From JAIBJN01 sp963811635 (GTDB lineage Bacteria > Actinomycetota > Thermoleophilia > Gaiellales > Gaiellaceae), in contig CAWESB010000011.1 of NCBI GenBank assembly GCA_963811635.1, forward strand, positions 62,001-126,000: DNA of 64,000 nt, read 5' to 3'. Shown here in pieces: positions 1-8,800 of this stretch. Made by a program: the position numbers and the translations under genes. The notes beneath the pieces were generated by a model. It saw nothing but the letters and a program-made list of their open reading frames with translations, had not been told where the DNA came from and did no database searches. Every line of letters starts with the position of its first letter. Position 1 is the first letter of the stretch.

Positions 1-344
1 CCGAGGTGCTGGAGTTCGTGGCCTCACGCACCGGCGAGCTCCCGCTCTACGTGACCGAGAACGGGGCCGCCTACCCGGTCGACGGTGATCCCGCGCGGGA
101 TCCCGAGCGCGTCAGCTTCCTCCACCGCCACTTCGAGGCGGCGCGAACCGCAATCGACCAGGGCGTCCCGCTCCACGGCTACTTCGTCTGGTCGCTCCTC
201 GACAACTTCGAGTGGGCGCACGGCTACCGCCACCGCTTCGGGATCGTCCACGTCGACTTCGACACGCTGGAGCGGCAGGTGCGCGACAGCGGCCGTTTCC
301 TGGCCAGCGTGGCGCGCGACGGCCTGCCCGAGCTCGACGCCTAG
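1..344 (+). CDS. GH1 family beta-glucosidase, C-terminal part (runs off window start)
   Basis: The last ~113 residues of a glycoside hydrolase family 1 enzyme, which removes terminal beta-linked glucose or related sugars. The motif YVTENGAA, at about bases 48-71, carries the family's catalytic nucleophile Glu. It is followed by the hallmark C-terminal block GYFVWSLLDNFEW and FGIVHVDFDT, which form the sugar-binding rim of the TIM barrel. GH1 enzymes are usually 440-480 residues, so about three quarters lies upstream of the window, including the acid/base Glu. The gene ends 2 bases before the end of a convergent gene. Substrate cannot be told from this part. Confidence 0.9.
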   Translation, partial: EVLEFVASRTGELPLYVTENGAAYPVDGDPARDPERVSFLHRHFEAARTAIDQGVPLHGYFVWSLLDNFEWAHGYRHRFGIVHVDFDTLERQVRDSGRFLASVARDGLPELDA

Positions 345-346
345 AC

Positions 347-808
347 CTACGCCAGCGTCACCGGCAGCCGCTCGTCGTGCTCGCTCAGTACGAAGTACTC
401 GAGCGCAGTGGCGCGGTAGAGGCGATGGCGGGCCGGCGCCTGCACGTCGGACAGCGTCCAGCGGGGAAGCCCTTGGGCCTCCGAGCGGTCGCCGAAGACG
501 GAAAGACCGACCTCGAGCTCGTCAGCGGAGAGCTCCCCGGCGAGGGCCGACATGTACACGGCCTGCGCAAGCCCGGGGGCCACCTGCGAGTCGAAGATCA
601 CGATGCTCGCGTGCCCGCGCGAGGCGAGATTGCGGGAGTGCTTCGCCTGCGGCTTCGAGACCCAGAAGAAGTCGCGGTAGTTCGTCGTCGCGAACCAGAC
701 GGGCGAGACCCATGGCGACCCCTCCGAATCCGCGGTGCCGAGTGCCATGTAGCGGTTGAAGTCGATGATCGTCTTCGCCATCTCTCCGAGCGCGCCCTGG
801 TCCGTCAT
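347..808 (-). CDS. Pyridoxamine 5'-phosphate oxidase-like (FMN split-barrel) protein
   Basis: A 153-residue protein starting MTDQGALGEMAKTII. It has the split-barrel pattern of the PPOX/F420-FMN reductase superfamily: an early strand YMALGTADSEGSPWVSPVWF, then FFWVSKPQAKHSRNL, where the conserved Ser/His-Arg precedes the flavin phosphate site. Length fits the small single-domain members, which bind FMN, F420 or haem. The ATG overlaps the stop of the upstream hydrolase by 4 bases (ATGA), so the two are translationally coupled. Substrate is unknown; a general stress or redox role is only inferred. Confidence 0.8.
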   Translation of the reverse strand: MTDQGALGEMAKTIIDFNRYMALGTADSEGSPWVSPVWFATTNYRDFFWVSKPQAKHSRNLASRGHASIVIFDSQVAPGLAQAVYMSALAGELSADELEVGLSVFGDRSEAQGLPRWTLSDVQAPARHRLYRATALEYFVLSEHDERLPVTLA

Positions 809-1683
809 CCGGCTTCCACCTCCCGGAGGAAGTCGTCCACGACCTCGAGATACCGATCGCTCTCCTCGAGCGCCGGCATGTGGGAGCTCTCCTCGAACAC
901 GACGCCGCGGGCGTTCGGCAGCCCTGCCAGGAGCGTGGCCGCGATCTGCTCGGTGCACATGTCGTAGGCCCCGCGCGCGACCAGGGCCGGCATCTCGATC
1001 TCCGCGAGCCGCGCGCGGACGTCCCAGCCGCGGAGAGCGCCGGTGACGAGCCACTCGCTCGGCCCGACCATCGCCCGGTAGACCTCCTTGCCGAGCTCGG
1101 CGTGCATGCGCTCGAGCTCCGGCCGGCCGATGGCGCCCCGGTGGACGTAGTGGTCGTCGAAGACGCCGAGCGCGCGGCGGTACTCCGGATCGTCGTAGGT
1201 GCCGGCCCGCTCGTGGCGCTCGAACGCGTCGACGACCTCCCCGGGGAGCTCGGCTCGCAGGCGCAGCGCCTCGGAGACCCACTCCTCGAGACTGGCCAGC
1301 GTCGAGCTGAGGACGAGGCTCGTGAGCCCTCCGTAGCCGCTGAGCGCATGCTCCTGGGCGAGCATCCCGCCCCACGAGGTGCCGAGCAGGTGGATGCGCT
1401 CGAGCCCGAGCTCGCCTCGGAGCGCGGCGAGCTCGTCGAGGAAGAGCTGCACGCTCCACTCGACGTCGTCGGGGCGGTCTGAGCTGCCGCAGCCGATCTG
1501 GTCGTAGAGGACGACCGTGCGGCCCCGCTCGGCCAGCCGCTCCAGCGGAGCGAAATAGTGGTGGGTGGAGCCGGGCCCCCCGTGCAGGCAGACGAGCGGA
1601 TCGCGGCCGTCGCCTCCCTCGCCGACCACGCGATACCACGTCCGGTACCCGCGGAAGTCGAGGTACCCCTCGCGCTCAGCCAC
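805..1683 (-). CDS. Alpha/beta hydrolase, proline iminopeptidase-like
   Basis: An alpha/beta hydrolase of the prolyl aminopeptidase (S33) family. It carries the oxyanion motif HGGPGS, the nucleophile elbow GTSWGG, the acid Asp in ARGAYDMCT and the catalytic His in EESSHMPAL. Family members remove N-terminal proline or act as lactone or amide hydrolases, so the exact substrate is open. I chose the GTG at 1683 because it overlaps the stop of the upstream MBL gene (GTGGCTGA). An ATG at 1728 would add 15 residues and lengthen the overlap to 53 bases. It lies in a leftward run alcohol dehydrogenase - MBL hydrolase - this gene - PPOX protein, all overlapping by a few bases. Confidence 0.85.
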   Translation of the reverse strand: MAEREGYLDFRGYRTWYRVVGEGGDGRDPLVCLHGGPGSTHHYFAPLERLAERGRTVVLYDQIGCGSSDRPDDVEWSVQLFLDELAALRGELGLERIHLLGTSWGGMLAQEHALSGYGGLTSLVLSSTLASLEEWVSEALRLRAELPGEVVDAFERHERAGTYDDPEYRRALGVFDDHYVHRGAIGRPELERMHAELGKEVYRAMVGPSEWLVTGALRGWDVRARLAEIEMPALVARGAYDMCTEQIAATLLAGLPNARGVVFEESSHMPALEESDRYLEVVDDFLREVEAG

Positions 1684-2407
1684 GATCGACCTGGGAGCCT
1701 CCGACGATCTGGTCGCGGCCGTCGGCAAACCGGACCCATGCTTTGTGCGTGCCGTCGTAGTCGGGGCCCCACAGGATCAACGTCGCCGGCTCACCGCGCA
1801 CCGTGCATGGCTCGTCCCCCTCGGGGTCGGCCCCACGCCAGACGCGCACGAACGGGTTCGCCTCCAGCTCGTCGGCCACGGTTGTGGCCTCGCGGTGGCC
1901 CGGGTGCAGCTTCGTCTCCGGCGGCAGCTTCAGCAGGCGCTCCATGATCGAGTGGACCTGGTCCCGGTAGCCGGTGGGGCCGCCCGCGGCGGTGCCGCCG
2001 ACCGTCCCCTTGAAGAGGCAGTCCGCGGTCAGGCAGTCGGTGCCGTCGACGAGGAACGCCGTGTGGTCGACGCAATGGCCGGGTGTGTACAGCGCCTCGA
2101 TCTCCAGCGACCCGCTCCGAACGACCCGGCCGTCCGCCAGACGCTCGTCGGCGTTCACGCCGGTGTCCGGATGGGCCAGGAGCGGCACGCCGTGACGGCG
2201 CGCCAGCTCCTCGATCCCGACCACGTGGTCGGCGTGGCCGTGGGTGCAGAGGACGTGGGTCAGGGCGATGCCCTGCTCCTCGGCGCGGCGCTCGAGCTCG
2301 CCCTCGAGCCCGTTCGCGTCGACGAGGACGCCGCTCCCGCCCGGTCCCTCGGCGACGAGGTAGGCGTTCGAGAGCCAGTCCGGGTGCTCGACGCGCTCGA
2401 CGATCAC
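1676..2407 (-). CDS. MBL-fold metallo-hydrolase (glyoxalase II-like)
   Basis: A 243-residue metallo-beta-lactamase fold protein. The di-zinc signature THGHADHV is present, followed by the third-His motif YTPGHCVDHTAF, the bridging Asp in DCLTADCLFKG and a late His in LHPGHREATT. This matches the hydroxyacylglutathione-hydrolase-like subgroup, but the C-terminal ~45 residues are unlike true glyoxalase II, so a different thioester or lactone may be cleaved. The start is a GTG that overlaps the TGA of the upstream alcohol dehydrogenase (GTGA). That coupling suggests the two act on the same compound, for example an aldehyde-thiol adduct. Confidence 0.85.
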   Translation of the reverse strand: MIVERVEHPDWLSNAYLVAEGPGGSGVLVDANGLEGELERRAEEQGIALTHVLCTHGHADHVVGIEELARRHGVPLLAHPDTGVNADERLADGRVVRSGSLEIEALYTPGHCVDHTAFLVDGTDCLTADCLFKGTVGGTAAGGPTGYRDQVHSIMERLLKLPPETKLHPGHREATTVADELEANPFVRVWRGADPEGDEPCTVRGEPATLILWGPDYDGTHKAWVRFADGRDQIVGGSQVDRG

Positions 2408-3511
2408 GCGAAGTCGATCACGCTCCGGATGCCGTCGCCGGCCTCCATCAGCTCGAAGCCGCGGTTGACGTCGTCGAGCGTGAGCTTGTGCGAGACGAAG
2501 GCGTCGACGTCGATCTCACCGGCCAGGTAGCGCTCGCACGTAGGCGGGCACGTCCTCCCGGCCCTTGCAGCCGCCGAAGGACGAGCCGGCCACGCGCCTC
2601 CCCGTGATCAGGAAGCGCGGGACGATGTCGAGCGTCTCCCCCTTGCCGGCCACGCCGCACATGGTCGCGAGGCCCCAGCCCATGCGCGCGGACTCGACCG
2701 CCTGGCGCATGACGCCGACATTGCCGGTCGCCTCGAAGGTGTAGTCGGCGCCGAAGCCACCTGTCGCCTCGGTGATCCGCTCGACGACGTCGTCACCGCC
2801 GAGGAGGGTCTCCGTCGCGCCGTGCTGCGGCGCGAGCGAGAGCCGGCCTTCGGCCACGTCCACGGCGATGATCCGCTCGGCGCCCGCGAGGCGGCAGCCG
2901 ACGACGGCGCCGAGGCCGACCATGCCGGCGCCGAAGACGACGCAGGTCGACCCCGCCTGCACCTTGGCGGTGTTGAGCGCGGCCCCGATCCCCGTCGAGA
3001 GACCGCAGGCGAAGAGCGCGGCCCGGTCGAGGGGCGCCTCCCGGTCGACTTTCGCGAGTGCGATCTCGGGCATGACGGTGTACTCCGCAAATGTGGACGT
3101 GCCCATGAAATGGCGGATGGGCTCGCCGTCGCGCGAGAGCCGCGTCGATCCGTCCGGGAGGTAGCCCTGGTTCTGCATGTCCCGGATGGCCAGGCACAGG
3201 CCGATCCCCGGCTGCAGGCAGTGGACGCACTCGCCGCACTGCGGCGCGAACAGGGTGACGACGTGGTCGCCCGGCTCGACGAGGGTGACGTCCTCGCCTA
3301 CCGCCTCGACGACGCCCGCGCCCTCGTGGCCGAGGACCGTGGGCGAGTAGCCCGACGGGTCGGCGCCCGAAGCGGTGTACAGGTCGGTGTGGCAGACGCC
3401 GCAGGCGGCGAGCCTGACCAGGGCCTCCCCGGCTCGCGGCTCGGCGAGGTCGAGCTCCTGGACCTCGAGCGGGCTCCCGAACTCCTCCAGGACGGCGGCG
3501 CGGATCTTCAC
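2404..3511 (-). CDS. Zinc-dependent alcohol dehydrogenase, class III type; single-base frameshift near 2540
   Basis: An MDR-family dehydrogenase of about 368 residues. It starts VKIRAAVLEEFG and has the catalytic zinc motif ACGVCHTDLY, GHEGAGVVE, the structural zinc cysteines in CGECVHCLQPGIGLC, and the nucleotide fold VVFGAGMVGLGAVVGC. The layout is that of class III / mycothiol-dependent formaldehyde dehydrogenase relatives. The main frame ends early at 2516 after DVPAYVRALPGR. One extra base around 2540 explains this: without it the frame continues VERYLAGEIDVDAFVSHKL to a TGA at 2404-2406, exactly matching family ends and giving the 4-base overlap with the next gene. I read it as one gene with a probable sequence error. 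Confidence 0.85.
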
Positions 3512-3675
3512 GTGCGACGATCTCCGACGACATCGCCATAGGCGGCGAAACGTAACGGAGATCGTCGCCCGCAAAGACGTCCGGTGGTTCCTCCTCGAGC
3601 TCGGGGCCAGGCGGCCGCGGGTCGGCGGCATCGGATACTCTTGTGGGCCTGCGGCAACGCTACCCAAAGGGGTCG

Positions 3676-4227
3676 GTGGCGAAGGTTCACGTTTTACCGA
3701 TCGCTTTTGCGATCGCACTCTGCGGCATAGGAAACGCGGCGGCTCAGCCTCAACCGGATCCCGCACCCGTTCCGGCGCCCGCTCCGCCTCCCGCTCCTGC
3801 GCCGGAATCGACGCCGGAGCCGAGCGCAACGCCGTCCAAGCCGGCAGGCCAGGCGGCCGCGCGCACCCGACGCGAGAAGAAGCCGCAGGAACCGGCCGAG
3901 CGGCCGACTCCGGCGGCGGTGACGCACGCTCCACCGGAGAACGCCTGGACGCTCGCGCGGGCGGACGCGGGCGAGGCGGCGCCGGCCCCCCTGGCGTCCG
4001 CGCCGCCGATCGCGTCGACGGCCTCCGGCTCCGCGTCGGCCGTCGGGGGAGCGCTCCTCCTCCTGCTCGGCGGCGCACTCCTCGCACTCGTCTTCGCCTC
4101 CCTCCCGGCCCGGGCGCTCGCGAGCGTCTCGACGCGGCTCGTGGAGCACCGGTCGGACATCGGGCTGGCCATGGCTGCAACCGTCGCCCTGGGCGCGGCC
4201 ATGCTCGTCGTCCTGGGGGGAACGTGA
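3676..4227 (+). CDS. Proline-rich secreted protein with C-terminal membrane anchor, unknown function
   Basis: About 183 residues from the GTG at 3676, which has AAAGGGG 4 bases upstream. An ATG at 3643 is in frame but its product would include the ribosome site. It has a signal peptide (VLPIAFAIALCGIGNAAA), then a Pro/Ala-rich, low-complexity middle of about 110 residues, then two hydrophobic segments near the C-terminus separated by a short polar stretch with TRLVEHRSD. It overlaps the next gene by 4 bases (GTGA), so the two are probably made together and may work together at the cell surface. No family recognised. Confidence 0.6.
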   Translation: MAKVHVLPIAFAIALCGIGNAAAQPQPDPAPVPAPAPPPAPAPESTPEPSATPSKPAGQAAARTRREKKPQEPAERPTPAAVTHAPPENAWTLARADAGEAAPAPLASAPPIASTASGSASAVGGALLLLLGGALLALVFASLPARALASVSTRLVEHRSDIGLAMAATVALGAAMLVVLGGT

Positions 4228-5856
4228 GGCGCCTCGCCCTCCTCGTGGGGCTCGGGGCGGCCGTCGTGACGCTCCTCGCGACCGCCTCTCGTGGGCGCTC
4301 GCCGCTCCGGAGAAGCCCACGGTGACACCGCGACCGCCGTCTGGTCGCAGGAGACCAACCCGACGTTCGAGTTCTCGAGCCTGGGCGCGACAAGCTTCGA
4401 GTGCCGCCTCGACGGCGGCGGTGACGACTGGGCCCCGTGCACGTCCCCGAGCTCGTACCCCTCCGTCGCGGAAGGTCATCACACGTTCCAGGTGCGCGCC
4501 ATCGACTCGGACGGCCAAAGCCCCCCTGAGACGTTCGAGTGGACGGTCGACCTGACGGCGCCGACGCTGCCCGGAGACGCGGTCGCCGAGGCGACCTCTC
4601 CGGCCGGCGCGATCGTCGGCTTCTCGGCACAGACAACCTCGACGCCGCGCCGGGCCTCTCCTGCTCCCGGCCTCCGGCTCGGTCTTCCCGCTGGGCTCGA
4701 CCGCCGTCACCTGCACTGCGACGGACGCCGCAGGGAACACGATCAGCGGCGGCTTGACAGTCACCGTGCGAGACACGACCGCGCCGAGCCTCGCCTCGCA
4801 TCCCGACGTGATCGTCGGTCAGCAGTCGGCGCAGGGAGCGGTCGTCAACTACACGGCCCCGGCGGCGACGGACCTGGCCGACCCCAGCCCGGAGGTGGCT
4901 TGCCAGCCTGTCTCGGGCACGACGTTCCCGCTCGGAGTGACGCAGGTCTCGTGCGTGGCAACGGACATCGAGGGCCAGAAGAGCCCGATCGAGACCTTCA
5001 CCGTCATCGTCCAAGCCGGGCCCAAGCCGGCGAAGCCCGGGATCAGCACGAACGTTCCTCACCTGACGAACCGTGCGGCCGCCGAGTTCGAGCTGGACGT
5101 CGAGCCCGGCGTGACGGCGGCGTGCCGGCTCGACGGGCCGCTCGGTGCCGGCAGCTTCGCGCCGTGCTCCGATACGTCTCCCCCGGGGTACTCCGGCCTC
5201 GTCGACGGCGCGTACCTCTTCACCGTCCAGGTGACGAATTCCATCGGCAACGTCAGCCAGGCCTCGTACGGCTGGACTGTCGACCGGACATGGCCCGCGG
5301 CCGTCGCCCGCTTCTCGGCGCGCCCGGGCTACCGGCGCGTCGCCCTCTCGTGGACGAAGCCCATCGACTTCGACTACGACCGCGTCCGCAACTGGCGCAA
5401 GCGCGGCGCGGCCGGCTCCTGGACGCGACTCCTCGACCGGGTGACCGCCTCATCCTTCACGAACACGCCCGTGACGAACCACGTGCTCTACCGCTATCGG
5501 ATCGCAAGCCTCGACCACGCGGGGAACGTCTCCGCCGTCCGCGAGGTCACGGCCTGGCCCAGCCCGATCTCGAGGCCCGGGTACAGGTCGGTCGTCCACA
5601 GGCCGCCGCTCGTGGACTGGAAGCCGGTCAGGAGGGCCGCCTACTTCAACATGCAGGTCTGGCGCGACGGGAGAAAGATCCTCAGCATCTGGCCGCGGCT
5701 CTCGCAGTACCGTCTGAGCTCGAGCTGGACGTTCAAGGGCAAGCGGCACATGCTCGCCGGCGGGCAGGTAGCGTATATGTCTGGGCGGGCTTCGGGCCGA
5801 GGGCGGCAGCGCGCTACGGCCCGCTGTATGGCCGCACCGTCTTCCTCGTCGGCTGA
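4224..5856 (+). pseudogene. Secreted HYR/Ig-like repeat protein, interrupted by five apparent frameshifts
   Basis: A secreted multi-domain protein of about 545 residues read across three frames. It opens with a signal peptide (VRRLALLVGLGAAVVTLLATA), then an Ig-like module with FECRLDGG, then two HYR-type modules (SVFPLGSTAVTCTATDAAGN and TFPLGVTQVSCVATDIEGQ), another CRLDGPLG module, a fibronectin-like part and a C-terminal YVWAGFGPRAAARYGPLYG. The frame changes near 4282, 4325, 4630, 4665 and 5768. Each time the next frame starts one base early, as if a base were missing; the one near 4665 falls in a C run. All segments keep clean open frames, which argues for sequence error or very recent decay. 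The GTG start overlaps the previous stop. Confidence 0.65.
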
Positions 5857-5880
5857 CCGGCCTAGCGCGCCAGGCCGGTC
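5855..5880. terminator. Bidirectional hairpin between convergent genes
   Basis: A 9-bp perfect inverted repeat, GACCGGCCT / AGGCCGGTC, with an 8-base loop. It sits exactly where the rightward HYR-type gene (stop 5854-5856) and the leftward PQQ-dehydrogenase gene (stop 5862-5864) meet. There is no U-tract, so it would be an L-shaped or weak terminator. Confidence 0.5.
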
Positions 5881-8800
5881 AGCTGCACGGGCGGCGGTCC
5901 CGGCACGCTGTTCTCGGTGGAGAGCGGCGCGGGGTCGATCCCGGCGTCGTAGTAGGCGGTGTCGATGCCGATCTGGCCGTGGATCTGGATGTCGGCCTCG
6001 CCATCGGTCGCCTCGAGCACGTCGTCCCCGTTCCCGCCCGTGAGGTTGTCGGGGCCCGAGCCGCCGACGACCCTGTCGTTGCCATCCTGGCCGCGGAGGG
6101 CGTCGCTGCCCGCGTCGCCGAGAATCTCGTCGTTGCCGGCATTTCCGTCCGCCGTGTCGGCGCCCGGGCCGCCGACGATCAGGTCGTCGACGTTGCTGCC
6201 GCCGAGGACGTCGTCGCCGTCGTCACCCCTGAGGGTCACGCGGCCGAGGAAGACCTGCGCCGTCCCGTAGCCGCCGCGGGCAGACAGCGTGTCGGCCCCG
6301 CCGCCGCCCACGAGCTCGACCGAGGTCGGGAGCGGCGTCAGCGTGACATCGAGATCGAGGTCGCCGTTGAACGAGGCGCCCTTCGTCCCGACCGAGAGGA
6401 GGTCGGCGCCGGGCGTCCCCCCGAGCGTGAGCTCGTCCGTTACGTCGCCCAGGTTCACCGCCAGCTCGATCTCGGAGACCGTGCCGACCGCCTCGGCGGT
6501 CGCGCCTGGCGCGAGCGCACCCTGGGACTGGTCGACGACGAGGCGCTCGAGCGAGCCCGGGGAGCCGTTGACGGTGATCGCGTCCGTGTTCGCCGTGGTC
6601 GCGGCGCCGCAGGCGACTCCGGCGAAGCGGATCTCCGCGCCGACGACGGAAAGCGTGCTCGACGCGCCGGCAGGGATCACGGCCGTCGCCGACCGCTGGG
6701 AGGCGTTGTACGTGCAGGTGCCCTGCCCGGGCGGCGGCGGCGGAGGCGGGGGCGGCCCGGCCACGACCGTCCAGGAGTACGCGGCGGGCGTGAGGTCGAC
6801 GTTCCCGGAGGCGTCAGTCGCCCGCACGCGGAACTGGTGGTCTCCGAGCCCGAGCGTTCCGTAGGTCGCCGGCGAGACGCAGGTGAGGAAGGCGCCCGCG
6901 TCGAGGGCGCACTCGAACGTCGAGCCGGTCTCGCTCGAGGAGAACGTGAAGGTCGCATTCGTCTCCGACGTGGACGCGGTGGGCCCGGAGCCGATCGTCG
7001 TCTCCGGCGGCGTCGTGTCGGTCGGGGGCGGCGGTGGCGGCGGAGGGGGAACCGTGTCGATGAACTTGTTCTCGACCGCGCTCGGGACCGGGTCGAGCAG
7101 GTCGTAGTAGGCGGTATCGATGCCGGCGCCGCCGTTCAGCGACGTGTCGGTGATGCCGTCGACGGCGCGGATCGTGTCGTCGCCCGCACCCGAGGAGATG
7201 TTGTCGGCGCCGACGCCGCCGGTGATGTCGTCGTTGCCCTCGGCGCCGTTCAGCTTGTCGCCCCCGGCGCCTCCGTCGATGGCATCGTTGCCCGGGTAGC
7301 CGTTGACATCGTCGGCCCCTGAACCGCCGACGACGACGTCGGCGAGGTTCGAACCCGTGAGCTGGTCGCCGAGATCGCCCGCGCGCAGCGTCACCGCGCC
7401 GAGGAAGGCCGTGCCGGTGCCGGCGCCGCCCCGGGCGGTGAGCGCGTTCTTGCCGCCGCCACCGGCGAGCTCGATCATCGAGGGCACCGGCGAGGGTGCG
7501 AAGGTGATGTCGACGTCGTTGTCGACGGTCGTGGCGATCCCGTTGACGCCCGCCGAAAGGGTGTCAGCGCCGGCGGTGCCGACGACCGCGATGCGGTCGG
7601 CCGCGTCGCCGAGGTTCGCGACCACCTCGATCTCGGGGGTGTTGCTCTCGGCCGTCGCTCCCGGCCCGAAGAACGCCTCGGACTCGTCGAGGGTCAGACG
7701 CTCGGCCGTCCCGGCGGTGCCCGTGACGAGCACCGTGTCGGTGTTCGTGGCGGTCGCCCCCGCGCACGGCATGGGCACGGCGCCGAAGAGGAGGATCCCG
7801 CCCGCAGTCACCTTGAGCGTCGCCTGGCCCGCGGGGGGCATGGCCGCGGAGACGGCCTTCGTCGCCGGGTTGTACGAGCACGCCTCCGGCGTCCCGCCCG
7901 TGTATTGCGCGGTGTACGTCGCCGACGACGTCGTCGTGAGCTGGTGCACACGCGCCCCGCCGTCCGACCACGAGCCGAACGTGAACTCGACGCCGCCGAG
8001 CACCTGCGTCGCCGGCGCGGACACGGTGTGTGTCGAGCCGGTGATGACCGTCCGGGTGAACGGCGCCGCCGCCGTATCGTCGTCCACGGTCAGCTGCAGG
8101 CCCGGGATGCTCGTTGCGAAGGTTGCCTGCACGGTCTTCGGCTGCAGCATCACCGTCTCCACGTCCTGGAGACCGCCGCTGTCGGTGACGGTCAGCCGCA
8201 GCTCGAGGTGGGCCGGGTAGTCGTGGTTGGGCGCGTCGAACGACCCGGTTTTCACGCCGGCGAAGTCCTGCACCTGGTGGTCGTGGCAGGTGGAGGGGCA
8301 GTGGTGGAGGATCAGCTCCCAGAGGAAGGCTGACGCCGGGAGGGTGCCCTGCTGCGCGTCGGTGGCGTCGCCCGAGAAGGAGACGCTGTCGCCGACCGCC
8401 CAGGTCGTCGTGGAGGTCGGCAGCGTGATCGTCGCAACCGGCGCCGTGTTCCCGACGGTGACCACGACCGAGGCGACGTCCGTCCCGCCGCTCGGGTCGG
8501 CGACCCGCAGCCCGACCGTGACGGAGCCGTCCTGCGTGTACGTCCGCGTCGGGTTCGGAGAGGTGGAGTCATCGAACTGCCCGTCGCCGTCGAGGTCCCA
8601 CGCATACGTGAGCGTGTCGCCGTTCGGGTCGCTCGAGCCGGTCCCGTCGAAGCTGACCTGGAGCGGGGCGACGCCGCTCGACGGGGTCGCCGTCGCGGCT
8701 GCGATCGGCGGCTGGCTCGTGGCGAAGTAGCGGATCCGCCGGATCGTGCCGCCGTCGAAGTCCGGATAGAAGAGATCACCGCCCGGCCCGATCTCGAGCT

